A stretch of 35,988 nucleotides of DNA, from assembly GCA_030040775.1 (NCBI GenBank), contig JASHTB010000021.1:1-35988 (forward strand). Direction: 5' to 3'. Shown in pieces: positions 14,703-26,514 of the stretch. A model generated the notes under the pieces. That model saw only the letters and a program-made list of their open reading frames with translations. It searched no databases and was not told the DNA's origin. The position numbers were made by a program, and so were the translations under genes. The first letter of the stretch is position 1; the number at the start of each line of letters is the position of its first letter. This DNA is from Thermoplasmata archaeon (GTDB lineage Archaea > Thermoplasmatota > Thermoplasmata > Lutacidiplasmatales > UBA184).

Positions 14703-16826
14703 TCAGAAGCGAACGAGCTGGAGCTGGTTCGGCCTCGGTTCGATGATCTCGCCCTGGTTCCGCAACGACTGGACGAGGGCCTCCGCCTTGGGGATTGGGA
14801 TCCCGGCCTTCTCGGCGGCCTCGCGGAACTGCTCCATCGTGAAGTGCCCTTCGTGCTCGTCCTGAAGTTCGCGCATGATCCGCATGACGATGTCGAGCCG
14901 CTCGCGCTGGCTGTGGCTGACGCCCGACTGGGTGAGGTCGATGTCGAGCTTGCCCTCCTCGGTCATCGACACCCGGCGGAGGAACGTCTCCATGATGTGG
15001 ATCGCCCGCCGGGCGTCCACGACCTCCACGACCTCGGAGAGCCGGGCCCGGGCCGCGGCCTCGCTCAGGCGGACGAGCGCCTCGAGCTGACGGGCCGTGA
15101 TCGGGACCGGCGCGTTCGGCTCCTCGCCCTGACGGCGGACCTTGACGTAGAAGTCCTCGAGGGCGTCGAGGGCATCCTGGGAGAGGGAGGGCCGGATGTT
15201 CCGGCGGGCGTAGGCGATGTACTTCTTCAGAAGGTCCGGGGGGAACGGGGGAGCCAGCGACCCTCCCGGACCGGGAGACTCGCCCCGCATCTCTGCCTCG
15301 ATGTCGCGGTGAGAGGCCAGAATGCGGCTTGCGAGCCGGCGGTCGCGTTCCTGGTCGGGAAGGTCCTTGATGGAGTAGATGACGTCGAACCGTGACAGCA
15401 GCGTGGGCGGCAGGTCGATCTGTTCGGAGATCGTCCGGTCTCCCGTGAACCGTCCCCACTTCGGGTTGGCCGCGGCGAGCACCGGGCAGCGGGCGTTGAG
15501 CGTGGAGGTGATCCCCGCCTTCGAGATGCTGACGGTCTGCTGTTCGAGCACCTCGTGCATCGCCGACCGGTCCTCGGCGTTCATCTTGTCGAGCTCATCG
15601 ATGATCGCCATGCCACCGTCCGCGAGGACGAGCATCCCGGCCTCGAGCACCCACCGGCCCCCGGCGAAGTCGTCCTTGACCGCAGCCGCCGTGAGTCCGG
15701 CCGCCGTCGCTCCCTTCCCGCTCGTGTAGATTCCGCGGGGTGCCACGTCGGCCACATAGCGCAGGAGCTGGCTTTTGGCCGTTCCCGGGTCGCCCACGAT
15801 GAGGCAGTGCACGTCGCCGCGGACCCGGACCCCGTCCGAGTGACGTTTCACGACACCGCCGAAGAGCTGGAGGGCGATCGCCTCCTTCTCCTCTTCCATT
15901 CCTTTGATCGTGGGCGCCAGCGACATCACGATCTTGTCGACGACGGTGGGGTCCCTTCGGAACCCTTCGATCACCGCTGCCTCCTCGGGCGAGATCTCGA
16001 TCTCGTCGTACTCCCGTGCCTTCGTTTCGAACGAATTGCCGATCAGCATGAGGTCGAACGTCGTGTTCCGTACGACACCCTGCCGGGACGCGCTCGCCCG
16101 CTGGAAGCTCTTCAGCACCCCGTTGAGCGTGACCCGATTGCCCGGAAGCACCTCTCCCGTCAGGTCCTCGGTGAGGAGGACGGTCAGTCCCTGCGGGTGG
16201 GCGCCGTGCCGCAGCGTCTCGGGATGTTCCTGGATCTCGATCCGCTGCGCGTCGACGTAGGACGATTCCTCGGCGACCAGCCGGAACCGGGTGCGTCCCT
16301 GGGTCTTCCCGCAGCCGCCCTGGGATTCGGGGCATTCGAGCGGCTCGCGAAAGACGAGGGACGCCTCGTCCTGCGGCTCGTGGAACTTCGTCCGGCAGGC
16401 GACGCACTCGAACACCGCGTCCCGGATCTGAGGCCGGACCTCGCTCACCCGGCGGACGATGCCCTCGAGGGCGAGGAATCGGTTGAGGTCGCTCTCGCGG
16501 ATCGCCCGCACCTGGCGGTGGGCGGTCGAAGGGAGGCCCACGACCCTTAGGCGCAGCCCCTCGGCCTCGGGGCCGGCGACCGGGAGGAGCTCTCGCATCG
16601 CACGTTCCCCGGCCTCCAGGACCTCCTCGGGGCGCTCGAGCAAAAGGTCGGCGAGCCCGGTGTCCGCCCCGTCGACCGAGGTGAACGGAACCTCGAGGGA
16701 CCTCTCTTCCGGGAATCGGTCGTGCAGCTGGAGGACCGTCGGCCGGAATCCCGACTCCTCGAGGACCGCTGCCCAGCGGCTCTGCAGCTCGGGCGGCGCG
16801 GGGAGGGTCCTCTTGACAGCGACCAT
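14703..16826 (-). CDS. mcm: replicative helicase MCM
   Basis: A 707-residue archaeal MCM, the hexameric 3'-to-5' helicase of the replication fork. An N-terminal A-domain precedes the OB/zinc region with C141, C144, C165 and C172. The AAA+ module has Walker A GDPGTAKS (about 343-350), Walker B in GMAIIDELDKM, the sensor AANPKWGRF and the arginine finger in LLSRFDVIY. A winged helix closes the protein (about 630-707). No intein is present. The ATG at 16826 (MVAVKRTL) is used because it lies 14 bp after the aspS stop and has GAGGA just upstream; an upstream in-frame start would overlap aspS with no family similarity. Confidence 0.97.
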   Translation of the reverse strand: MVAVKRTLPAPPELQSRWAAVLEESGFRPTVLQLHDRFPEERSLEVPFTSVDGADTGLADLLLERPEEVLEAGERAMRELLPVAGPEAEGLRLRVVGLPSTAHRQVRAIRESDLNRFLALEGIVRRVSEVRPQIRDAVFECVACRTKFHEPQDEASLVFREPLECPESQGGCGKTQGRTRFRLVAEESSYVDAQRIEIQEHPETLRHGAHPQGLTVLLTEDLTGEVLPGNRVTLNGVLKSFQRASASRQGVVRNTTFDLMLIGNSFETKAREYDEIEISPEEAAVIEGFRRDPTVVDKIVMSLAPTIKGMEEEKEAIALQLFGGVVKRHSDGVRVRGDVHCLIVGDPGTAKSQLLRYVADVAPRGIYTSGKGATAAGLTAAAVKDDFAGGRWVLEAGMLVLADGGMAIIDELDKMNAEDRSAMHEVLEQQTVSISKAGITSTLNARCPVLAAANPKWGRFTGDRTISEQIDLPPTLLSRFDVIYSIKDLPDQERDRRLASRILASHRDIEAEMRGESPGPGGSLAPPFPPDLLKKYIAYARRNIRPSLSQDALDALEDFYVKVRRQGEEPNAPVPITARQLEALVRLSEAAARARLSEVVEVVDARRAIHIMETFLRRVSMTEEGKLDIDLTQSGVSHSQRERLDIVMRIMRELQDEHEGHFTMEQFREAAEKAGIPIPKAEALVQSLRNQGEIIEPRPNQLQLVRF

Positions 16827-16840
16827 GGATCCGTCCTCGG

Positions 16841-18151
16841 TTACGGGTCGAGCCGATACCGGTCGCGGGGGAACAGGCGCGCCTCCCGTATATTGGGGAG
16901 CCCTGCCAGCATCTGGACCATCCGGTCCACGCCGAACCCCCAACCGCCGTGCGGCGGCATCCCGAACCGGAACGCTTCGAGGTATCCCGGGAACAGCGCG
17001 GGGTCGAGGCCCGCGGTACGGATGTTCTCCACGAGGCGGTCGTAGCGGTGCTCCCGCGGCCCTCCGCTGGCGATCTCGAGCCCGCGAAAGTCGAGGTCGA
17101 AGTAGCCCGTCAGTCGAGGGTTGTCGTCCTTGCGCTGGGCGTAGAACGTGTGGATCTTGACCCGGGTCGGGAAGTCAATGATGAAGTAGAACGGCGAGCC
17201 GAACTCCCGCACGGCCCGCTCGCCGACCGCCTTCTCGTCCTCGGTACCGAGGTCCGCCTCCGCTCCGGGCCGGCCCAGCCATTCCTCGGCGGTCGAGAAC
17301 GGGATGCGGGGGAACGGCGCCGAGAGCTCGGGCACGTCGCCGGCGAGCGGGTTGCCCCGCTCCTCGAGCTCCCGGCGAACCTGACGGAACGCCTCGACGA
17401 GCACGGTCTCGAGGATCGACCGGAGATCGTCCGCTCCCTCGATGTATCCGACCTCGGCGTCGAGGCTCGTGAACTCCGTGATGTGCCGGACCGTGTCGGA
17501 CGGCTCGGCCCGGAACGCCGGGGCGATCTCCAGGACCCGCTCGAGCCCGGCGCCGATCAGCATCTGCTTGTACAGCTGCGGGCTCTGGGCAAGGAACGCC
17601 CGCTGGTCGAAGTACTCGACGGGAAAGAGGGTCGCCCCGCCCTCGGCTCCCTGCCGCAGGAGCTTCGGCGTCTCGACCTCGAGAAATCCCTGGCGGAGGT
17701 ACGCGGTCCGCAGCGCCTGGAGCAAGCTGCTCCGTAGCTCGAAGATCGCGCGCACCGCGGGCTTCCTCAGGTCGAGGGTCCGGTGGTCGAGGCGCGTGGC
17801 GAGCTCGGCCCCGACCTTGTCGACGACGCCGAGGGGAAGGGGGCTTTCCGCCCGGGAGATCACCCGCGCCGACGTGGGCGTGAGCTCAACGCCGCGGCGG
17901 GACTTCCCGGAGCGGTGGACCGACCCCTCGACCTCGACGACCGATTCGCGCGGAAGGTCCGTGAAGAGCGCGAAGAGCGCCGGGTCGACCGACTCCTTCT
18001 TCAGGGTCACCTGGGTGGTGCCGCTGCCGTCCCGGACGATCGCGAACGCGACCCCGCCGAGGGCCCGGAAATCTTCAAGGTGGCCGGCGATCCGGACGAC
18101 CTGGCCGTCCAGCGCCGGTAGCTCACGCGAGAGCCGGCGCGGGGGCGACAG
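16841..18151 (-). CDS. aspS: aspartyl-tRNA synthetase, apparent CTG start
   Basis: An archaeal/eukaryotic-type class IIb AspRS of 436 residues if begun at the CTG at 18149-18151. The anticodon-binding OB-fold runs from about residue 14 (LDGQVVRIAG) to 105; the catalytic core has SPQLYKQMLI, the motif 2 region EIAPAFRAEPSD and motif 3 GWGFGVDRMVQML. No ATG, GTG or TTG lies in frame between the upstream stop and 18010. The GTG at 18010 would delete the first half of the OB-fold. The CTG gives 13 residues before the LDG motif, equal to what I recall for Thermococcus AspRS, and AGGAGG (18161-18166) lies 9 nt before it. The start overlaps the end of pyrG by 29 nt. Residue 26, usually Trp or His in archaeal AspRS, is Glu here. 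Confidence 0.9.
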   Translation of the reverse strand: MSPPRRLSRELPALDGQVVRIAGHLEDFRALGGVAFAIVRDGSGTTQVTLKKESVDPALFALFTDLPRESVVEVEGSVHRSGKSRRGVELTPTSARVISRAESPLPLGVVDKVGAELATRLDHRTLDLRKPAVRAIFELRSSLLQALRTAYLRQGFLEVETPKLLRQGAEGGATLFPVEYFDQRAFLAQSPQLYKQMLIGAGLERVLEIAPAFRAEPSDTVRHITEFTSLDAEVGYIEGADDLRSILETVLVEAFRQVRRELEERGNPLAGDVPELSAPFPRIPFSTAEEWLGRPGAEADLGTEDEKAVGERAVREFGSPFYFIIDFPTRVKIHTFYAQRKDDNPRLTGYFDLDFRGLEIASGGPREHRYDRLVENIRTAGLDPALFPGYLEAFRFGMPPHGGWGFGVDRMVQMLAGLPNIREARLFPRDRYRLDP

Positions 18152-19757
18152 GGGTCGCGACCTCCTTGCGAGCGATCGCGGCCCGGACCAGCGCCATGTA
18201 GAGCGGATGGGGGGCCTCGGGGCGGGAGAGGAACTCGGGGTGGAACTGGACCCCGACGAAGAACGGGTGGTTCGGCTCCTCGAGGACCTCGACGCGGCCG
18301 TCGACCGACGTTCCGGTGACGAGGAGTCCGGCCTCGCGGAACCGCTCGAGGTACTGCGGGTTGATCTCGAAGCGGTGACGGTGGCGCTCCCAGACCTCGT
18401 TCTTGCCGTACACGCTCGCGACCTTCGAACCCGGCGTGAGGATGACGCGCTGGGCCCCGAGGCGCATCGTGCCGCCGAGGTCGTTCAGGCCCTTCTGTTC
18501 CTCGAGGAGGCAGACGACCGGGTCCGGTCCTTCGGGGTCGACCTCGGTCGAGTTGGCATGAGGAAGGCCGAGGACGTTCCGCGCGAACTCGACCGCCTGC
18601 ATCTGGAATCCGTAGCAGACGCCAAGATACGGGATCCCCCGCGAACGCGCGGTCTCGATCGAACGGATCTTCCCCTCAACCCCCCGGGGGCCGAACCCGC
18701 CGGGCACGAGGAGAGCGTCGGAGCGCTCCAGGCGGGCGAGGAGGGACGGATTCCTCGGGATGTCCTCCGAGTCGTACCACTGAAGCCGGACCTCCACGCC
18801 GAGATGACCCTGGCAGTGGTGGAACGCCTCCGAATGGGACAGGTAGGCGTCTCGTAGCTCGGTGTACTTGCCGACGATCGCGACCTCGACCGACCCCTCG
18901 CATCGCCGGTAGGTCGTGAGGAACTCCTTCCAGGCGGCGAAATCCGGAGGGCGGTCGGGAAGTCCCAACAGGCGCGTGAGCTGGGCGCCGACCCCCTGAG
19001 CCTCGAGGACGAGCGGTACCTCGTAGATGATCGGCTGGTCCGGCACCGAGATGACCGCCTCGGGAGGGACGTCGCAGAAGAGCGAGATCTTCGCCTTGAT
19101 GTCCGGGGTGAGCGGGGCGGGGCCACGGGCGATGATGAGGTTCGGTCGAATCCCGATCGCCCTCAGCTCGCGGACGGAGTGCTGGGTCGGCTTTGTTTTC
19201 GCTTCGCCGACCGGACCGACGACGGGAACGAGCGTCGTGTGCACGAACGCCATGTGGCCCTCCCCGAGCTCGTAGGAGAGCTCCCGCAGCGCTTCGAGGA
19301 ACGGCATCGACTCGATGTCTCCCACGGTTCCGCCGACCTCGACGAGGATCACCTCGGCCCCGGCGGCCTGGGCGACCTCGCGAATCGTTCGCTTGATCTC
19401 GCCGGTGACGTGCGGGATGATCTGGACCGTGTTTCCGAGGTAGTCGCCGCGCCGTTCCTTTTCGATGACGGCCCGGTAGATCTTGCCGGTGGTCAGATTG
19501 TGCGTTCCGACCAGGCTCTGACCGAGGAACCGCTCGTAGGTCCCGAGGTCGAGGTCGGCCTCGGTCCCGTCGTCGAGCACGAAGACCTCCCCGTGCTGGT
19601 ACGGGTTCATTGTCCCCGCGTCGACGTTGAGGTACGGGTCGATCTTCAGGATCGTGACGGGGACCCCTCGGGCCTTGAGAAGGCGGCCGAGCGAGGAGGT
19701 GGTGATCCCCTTCCCCAGGCCCGAAATCACGCCTCCGCTCACCACCAGGACCTTCAT
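18123..19757 (-). CDS. pyrG: CTP synthase
   Basis: A 544-residue CTP synthase converting UTP to CTP with ATP and glutamine. The N-terminal synthetase domain starts VVSGGVISGLGKGITTSS with the ATP-binding loop and continues through IDPYLNVDAGTMNPYQHGEV. The C-terminal class I glutamine amidotransferase domain has the nucleophile in YLGVCYGFQMQ and the His/Glu pair in VQFHPEF. The ATG at 19757 matches the family start; an open frame extends 231 nt upstream but crosses the TATA element at 19791-19800 and is not conserved in type. The stop overlaps the likely start region of aspS, so pyrG-aspS-mcm form one operon. Confidence 0.97.
   Translation of the reverse strand: MKVLVVSGGVISGLGKGITTSSLGRLLKARGVPVTILKIDPYLNVDAGTMNPYQHGEVFVLDDGTEADLDLGTYERFLGQSLVGTHNLTTGKIYRAVIEKERRGDYLGNTVQIIPHVTGEIKRTIREVAQAAGAEVILVEVGGTVGDIESMPFLEALRELSYELGEGHMAFVHTTLVPVVGPVGEAKTKPTQHSVRELRAIGIRPNLIIARGPAPLTPDIKAKISLFCDVPPEAVISVPDQPIIYEVPLVLEAQGVGAQLTRLLGLPDRPPDFAAWKEFLTTYRRCEGSVEVAIVGKYTELRDAYLSHSEAFHHCQGHLGVEVRLQWYDSEDIPRNPSLLARLERSDALLVPGGFGPRGVEGKIRSIETARSRGIPYLGVCYGFQMQAVEFARNVLGLPHANSTEVDPEGPDPVVCLLEEQKGLNDLGGTMRLGAQRVILTPGSKVASVYGKNEVWERHRHRFEINPQYLERFREAGLLVTGTSVDGRVEVLEEPNHPFFVGVQFHPEFLSRPEAPHPLYMALVRAAIARKEVATPVAPAPALA
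18161..18166 (-). promoter_or_regulatory. Shine-Dalgarno sequence for aspS, inside pyrG
   Basis: AGGAGG on the minus strand, 9 nt before the proposed CTG start at 18151. The same hexamer with the same 9-nt spacer precedes porA (GTG) and porB (ATG) in this window, so spacing supports real use, although here it also encodes Lys-Glu of PyrG. Confidence 0.55.
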
Positions 19758-19790
19758 CGGCACGCTCCGCGGTCTCGTAGAAGACGGTGG

Positions 19791-19800
19791 GGATAAAGGC
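19791..19800 (-). promoter_or_regulatory. TATA box of the pyrG-aspS-mcm operon
   Basis: GCCTTTATCC on the minus strand, about 38 nt before the pyrG ATG. It decides against starting pyrG further upstream. Confidence 0.55.
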
Positions 19801-19860
19801 TGTGGCACGCGACGAAGGATGCGGGACGTCGAGCGTGCCGGAACGGGGTGGGGCAGCGGG

Positions 19861-20637
19861 TCAGAACGGGACCCGGCGTCCCGAGGGATCGCGGTGAAAC
19901 CTCCCGAAGTCCGGCACGCGCGCGAGGAGCTCGGAGGAGAAGACGGGACCGTCGGTACAGACGTGGAAGGGACCGAGGGCGCAGGCATCGCACATCCCGA
20001 GGGAGCACTTCATGTGGCGCTCCATCGAGCAGTAGACCGGCACGTCGCGGGACGCGGCGGCGTCCACCACCTTGCGCATCATCACCTCGGGGCCACACGT
20101 CCAGACGGCATCGAACCGCTCGTTCTCGAGGAGGCGGTCCGCGACGAGAGTGACGAAGCCGTGGACCCCGACCGATCCGTCGTCCGTCGCGACCTCGACC
20201 CGGGCTCCCATTCGTTCGAACCGGTCCCGGAACAAGAGCTCCGGGGCTCGCGTGGCGCCGAGCGCGACGACGACCGACGAACCTCCGAGCCGGGCCGCCT
20301 CGGCCGCCGGCGCCAGGACGGCGGCTCCCGAACCTCCGCCCACGACCAGGATGTGTCGAGGGGTGAGGTCGAACCGATTCCCGTACGGTCCCCGTACTCC
20401 GATCGGGGAGCCGGGGCGGATCGCTTGAACACGGCGGCTCGTGTCCCCCATGGCCTTCACGGTGATCCCCTTCGACGGACCGGTCGTGTAGGAGAGCGAC
20501 ATCGGCAGCTCGTCGTCTCCCGGGAACCATGCCATCACGAACTGGCCGGGCGCGGCGGCCGGCTCGAACGGAAAGCGAAGGGTGACGGTCGAGGGAGTCT
20601 CCTCCACTCGTTCCGTGACCCGGACGACCGTGCGCAC
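19861..20637 (-). CDS. pyrK: dihydroorotate dehydrogenase B, electron-transfer subunit PyrK
   Basis: A 258-residue iron-sulfur flavoprotein passing electrons from PyrD to NAD+ or another acceptor. The FAD-binding beta-barrel has LPMSLSYTTGP; the nucleotide-binding domain has ILVVGGGSGAAVLAP; a [2Fe-2S] site is formed by cysteines in CSMERHMKCSLGMCDACALG and the later HVCTDGPVF. The GTG at 20637 is chosen: it matches the family N-terminus (VRTVVRVTERVEETP) and is 26 nt from a TATA element (20659-20666), implying a leaderless mRNA. An in-frame ATG at 20724 overlaps pyrD by 32 nt and is the alternative. Confidence 0.92.
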   Translation of the reverse strand: MRTVVRVTERVEETPSTVTLRFPFEPAAAPGQFVMAWFPGDDELPMSLSYTTGPSKGITVKAMGDTSRRVQAIRPGSPIGVRGPYGNRFDLTPRHILVVGGGSGAAVLAPAAEAARLGGSSVVVALGATRAPELLFRDRFERMGARVEVATDDGSVGVHGFVTLVADRLLENERFDAVWTCGPEVMMRKVVDAAASRDVPVYCSMERHMKCSLGMCDACALGPFHVCTDGPVFSSELLARVPDFGRFHRDPSGRRVPF

Positions 20638-20658
20638 GGACGGCGCTAGCGGGCCCGC

Positions 20659-20666
20659 GATATAGC
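20659..20666 (-). promoter_or_regulatory. TATA box in front of pyrK
   Basis: GCTATATC on the minus strand, centred 26 nt before the pyrK GTG, the spacing of a leaderless archaeal transcript. pyrK may thus be transcribed on its own as well as with pyrD. Confidence 0.55.
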
Positions 20667-20692
20667 GACTCGGTGGAATGGGCGAAGACCGA

Positions 20693-21610
20693 CTAGGCCG
20701 ATCGGTGCGCGACCCCAACCGCATCCTCGAGCCGCGCGTAGCCTAGGTCGTCCACCAGGCTCGAGAGCTCGCGCGCGAGGCGACCGAAGACCCCGACGCC
20801 TTCGAACGCCACGGCCGTACCGACCTCGACGGCTCGAGCCCCGGCCATGACGTACTGGAGCGCGTCCTCGGCCGTCATGATCCCACCGATCCCAATCACT
20901 GGGATCTTGACCTTCTCGAAGATCTGCCAGACGCAGGCGAGGCCGACCGGCTTGATCGCGGCGCCGCTCAGCCCTCCGATCCCGTGGGAGAGCACCGGGC
21001 GGCGAAGGTGCACGTCGATGGCGATTGCTCGCAGCGTGTTGATCGCGCTGACCGCAGCGGCCCCGGCGCGTTCCGCGGCCTGTGCGAGCGCCGCCGGATC
21101 GGACGTGTTCGGCGTGATCTTCGCAATGACGGGGATCTTAACGGCCCCCGCGACCGCTCGGACGATCTCCTCCACATCCTCCGGCGTCCCCCCGACCTCG
21201 GTGCCGAACCCTTCCGCGTGAGGGCAGCTCAGGTTCAGCTCGACCGCGGAGACTCCGGTTCTCGCCATCTGTGTGGCGAGACGCGCGAACTCCGCAGCGT
21301 CCCCCGCGAACACCGAGCCCACGATCGTGGCCCCGGCCCGCTGGGCTACCTCGATCTCCCGAGGGTACTCCTCGATCCCCGGATTCGGCAGGCCCATCGC
21401 GTTCAGCATCCCCCACCGCTCGTACGTCTCAATGGTAGGGTTCGGGTACCCCGCTCGCGGCAAGGAGCCGATCGACTTCGTGACCACCCCACCCGCGCCG
21501 GCCGCCCACGCGCCGGCGAGCGAGTCCCCGCTCTCACCCCAGATTCCCGAGGCGAGAAGGAACGGGTTCCTGAGCTCGAGTCCGGCGAATCGGACCTTTA
21601 GATCCGCCAC
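20693..21610 (-). CDS. pyrD: dihydroorotate dehydrogenase, class 1B catalytic subunit PyrD
   Basis: A 305-residue FMN-dependent TIM-barrel enzyme oxidising dihydroorotate to orotate in UMP synthesis. Motifs are [13 protein letters not shown] at the N-terminus, the active-site loop [13 protein letters not shown] with the catalytic Cys of class 1B enzymes, PVIAKITPN, and the FMN phosphate site [21 protein letters not shown]. Adjacent PyrK confirms class 1B. The GTG at 21610 ([13 protein letters not shown]) is chosen on family alignment and lies 26 nt from the shared TATA element at 21633-21639. Longer frames upstream have no similarity. Confidence 0.95.
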   Translation of the reverse strand: MADLKVRFAGLELRNPFLLASGIWGESGDSLAGAWAAGAGGVVTKSIGSLPRAGYPNPTIETYERWGMLNAMGLPNPGIEEYPREIEVAQRAGATIVGSVFAGDAAEFARLATQMARTGVSAVELNLSCPHAEGFGTEVGGTPEDVEEIVRAVAGAVKIPVIAKITPNTSDPAALAQAAERAGAAAVSAINTLRAIAIDVHLRRPVLSHGIGGLSGAAIKPVGLACVWQIFEKVKIPVIGIGGIMTAEDALQYVMAGARAVEVGTAVAFEGVGVFGRLARELSSLVDDLGYARLEDAVGVAHRSA

Positions 21611-21632
21611 GACGCAGCCCACGGGGACGAAA

Positions 21633-21639
21633 CTTAAAT
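21633..21639. promoter_or_regulatory. near-palindromic TATA element shared by divergent pyrD and clpB
   Basis: CTTAAAT on the plus strand, ATTTAAG on the minus. It is 26 nt from the pyrD GTG and 30 nt from the clpB ATG, and no other A/T-rich element exists in the 55-bp gap. One element probably directs leaderless or nearly leaderless transcription both ways. Confidence 0.6.
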
Positions 21640-21665
21640 CGGCTCGCCCGGATGGTTCTCGTCCG

Positions 21666-24271
<2,606 letters not shown>

Positions 24272-24275
<4 letters not shown>

Positions 24276-25213
24276 GCGCGGTCACGGTCGCCGTCGTCGG
24301 AGCGACCGACATAGCGAAGGAGCTGGGGAAGAAGGGAACCTCTTCCGACCTCACCCTGTTCAACCTGGTGCACGACGACCTTGCGGTCACGCTGGTCGAG
24401 CCGACCCAGTTCCCCGAGAAGATTCCGCCGCTCCTTCAGGCGATCGCGATGGCCGACCAGTGTCTTCTGGTCGTCACCGAGCTCTCCCGCCCCGTTGCGG
24501 AGACGATCGCGACGCTCGAGCTATCGGACGTCCCGACCACGCTCGTCCTCGGACCCGCGGTCGGGGAGACCGAGGTCGCCCGCGTCGTCAAGGGAGGACG
24601 CCTCTCGGCCTCGACACGGGTCCCATTGGACTTCCCTAAGCTCCGCGCCCTGGTCGAGGGGTGGTCCGTTCCGCAGCTCGCCGGACCGGTTCGCGTTCCG
24701 ATCGACCACGGGTTCCCGGTGAAGGGAGTCGGAGCGGTCGCGCTCGGCGTCGTCCGGCAAGGGACCCTAAGGGCCCACGACCGGCTTCGCCTGTACCCTG
24801 CGGCCAAGACGGCCGAGGTCCGCTCTGTCCAAGTCCATGAGGTCGACCGCAAAGAGGCCGTCACGGGGGAGCGCGTCGGAGTCGCCCTGAAGGGGGTGGA
24901 GGCGGACGAGCTGTGCCGGGGGCAGGTCCTCGCTCCCGAGGGCTCCCTCCGGGCAGAGACCGCGCTCGTGCTCGGCTCGTTCGAGCGATGTCGGTACTAC
25001 CGGGGGGACGCGGGGCCGGGAGCCCAGCTCCACCTCTCTCTCGGGCTTCAGGCAACCCCGGTCGTCCTGGACGAGCTCTCTTCGTCGACGACCCGGGTCA
25101 CGGCGGACCGCCCGGTCGCCTTCGGACCCGGAGAGCCGGCGTATCTGCTCGACCTCTCCGTGGGAGCCGGGCCGCGGATCTTCGGCCGGGCCCGGACGCT
25201 TCCTGCGGGGTAG
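24272..25213 (+). CDS. SelB-like (aSelBL) translation-factor homologue with a degenerate GTPase domain
   Basis: A 313-residue protein resembling EF-Tu/SelB domains 1-3. The first 130 residues have a G-domain-like alternation ([16 protein letters not shown], then [14 protein letters not shown]), but the P-loop GxxxxGKS/T, the DxxG switch and the NKxD motif are all absent. The second part is an intact EF-Tu domain 2-like beta-barrel ([42 protein letters not shown]), then a domain 3-like barrel. The archaeal SelB-like family is known for disrupted GTPase domains and for lacking the C-terminal RNA-binding part of SelB, which fits. Its start ATG overlaps the clpB stop (ATGA), so expression is coupled. 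A role at the ribosome is inferred only from the fold. Confidence 0.75.
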
Positions 25214-25254
25214 ACGGCACCGGAATTCGGCGGCGTCCCGGCGGGCCTTCCGGA

Positions 25255-26460
25255 CTAGGCGAACATCGTGACGGATTCCTTGCGGAGCTCTTCCTCGCCG
25301 ATCACCTTCTCGATGGCTCGGTCGAAGTCCGCCGCTGTCACGCTGTCCCGCTCCTCTCGGATCGCCCACATCCCCGCTTCCGTGCAGATCGCGCGGATGT
25401 CGGCCCCGGTGGCTCCCTCGCACCGTCCCGCGAGCGCCTCGAAGTCGACGCTCTCCCGGATCGCCATCCCGCGGGTGTGGATCTTGAAGATCTCCGAACG
25501 GCCCTGGAAGGTCGGCACGGGGACCTCGATGATCCGGTCGAAGCGGCCCGGGCGCAAGAGCGCGTCGTCCAGGATGTCCGGTCGGTTCGTGGCGGCGATG
25601 ATCTTGACGTTCGAGAGCGGCTCGAACCCGTCCATCTCGGCGAGCAACTGCATCAGCGTCCGCTGGACCTCGCGGTCCCCGCTGGTGGCGACCTCGAGTC
25701 GCTTCGCCCCGATCGAGTCGACCTCGTCGATGAAGATGATCGTTGGCGCCTTCTCGCGGGCGAGCTGGAACAGCTCGCGGACCAGACGGGCCCCCTCGCC
25801 GATGTACTTCTGGACGAGCTCGGAGCCGACCAGGCGCACGAACGTCGCGTTCGTGTGATGAGCGACCGCCTTCGCAATCATCGTCTTCCCCGTGCCGGGC
25901 GAGCCGATGAGAAGGACGCCCTTCGGCGGGTCGACCCCAACCTTCTTGTAGAGCTCAGAACGAAGGAGCGGGTACTCGACCGCCTCCCGGATCTCCCGGA
26001 TCTGGTCGGCGAGCCCGCCGATGTCCGGGTAGGAGACGTTTGGCTTGTCGACGATCTCGCTCGCGGTCACGAGCGGGTCGAGCGAGGCCGGGAGAACCCC
26101 CATAACGGCGAGGGTCTGCTTGTTGAGGGCGACGCGACTGCCGACCGTGATCTTGCCGTGCTCGACCGTCTCGGCGGAGTTCACGACGAAGTCGGGACCG
26201 GTCGACGATTTCACAATCACGCGACCGTCGGTCAAAACGTCCCGGACGCTCCCGACGATAAGGGGAGGATAGCGCAGCCGGTCGAGCTCGGTCTTGAGCC
26301 GCTTGACCTCCCGCTGGAGCCGGAGAATCTCGGCCTCCATGTAGTGGCGTTCGCTCTCGACTCGCTTGATCGCTTCCGCGAGCTGGGTGTTCCGTAGCTC
26401 GAGGAAGTTCACCCGGTCGAACGTCTCATGCGACGCCGCAGGCACCTCCGGATCGCTCAT
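25255..26460 (-). CDS. pan: proteasome-activating nucleotidase PAN
   Basis: A 401-residue hexameric AAA+ regulator that unfolds substrates and feeds them to the archaeal 20S proteasome. An N-terminal coiled coil (about 15-62) is followed by an OB domain (65-120) and one AAA+ module: Walker A GSPGTGKT (about 185-192), Walker B IIFIDEVDSIG, sensor IIAATNRPD, arginine fingers in RPGRFDR. The C-terminus is M-F-A, a hydrophobic-Phe-X version of the HbYX docking tail. ATG at 26460. It is convergent with the SelB-like gene (41-bp gap) and divergent from pantoate kinase. Confidence 0.96.
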   Translation of the reverse strand: MSDPEVPAASHETFDRVNFLELRNTQLAEAIKRVESERHYMEAEILRLQREVKRLKTELDRLRYPPLIVGSVRDVLTDGRVIVKSSTGPDFVVNSAETVEHGKITVGSRVALNKQTLAVMGVLPASLDPLVTASEIVDKPNVSYPDIGGLADQIREIREAVEYPLLRSELYKKVGVDPPKGVLLIGSPGTGKTMIAKAVAHHTNATFVRLVGSELVQKYIGEGARLVRELFQLAREKAPTIIFIDEVDSIGAKRLEVATSGDREVQRTLMQLLAEMDGFEPLSNVKIIAATNRPDILDDALLRPGRFDRIIEVPVPTFQGRSEIFKIHTRGMAIRESVDFEALAGRCEGATGADIRAICTEAGMWAIREERDSVTAADFDRAIEKVIGEEELRKESVTMFA

Positions 26461-26514
26461 GCTCTCCAGTACGACCCCCCGGGGCGGAGTGACGGAAATC
26501 TAAGAACATGGCCG

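Noticed and set aside
16827-16943. 39-residue N-terminal extension of MCM
   Set aside because: It lies mostly inside aspS and has no family similarity; the ATG at 16826 directly follows the aspS stop.
19758-19988. 77-residue N-terminal extension of CTP synthase
   Set aside because: It crosses the TATA element at 19791-19800; CTP synthases begin at the MKVLVVSGG-type motif.
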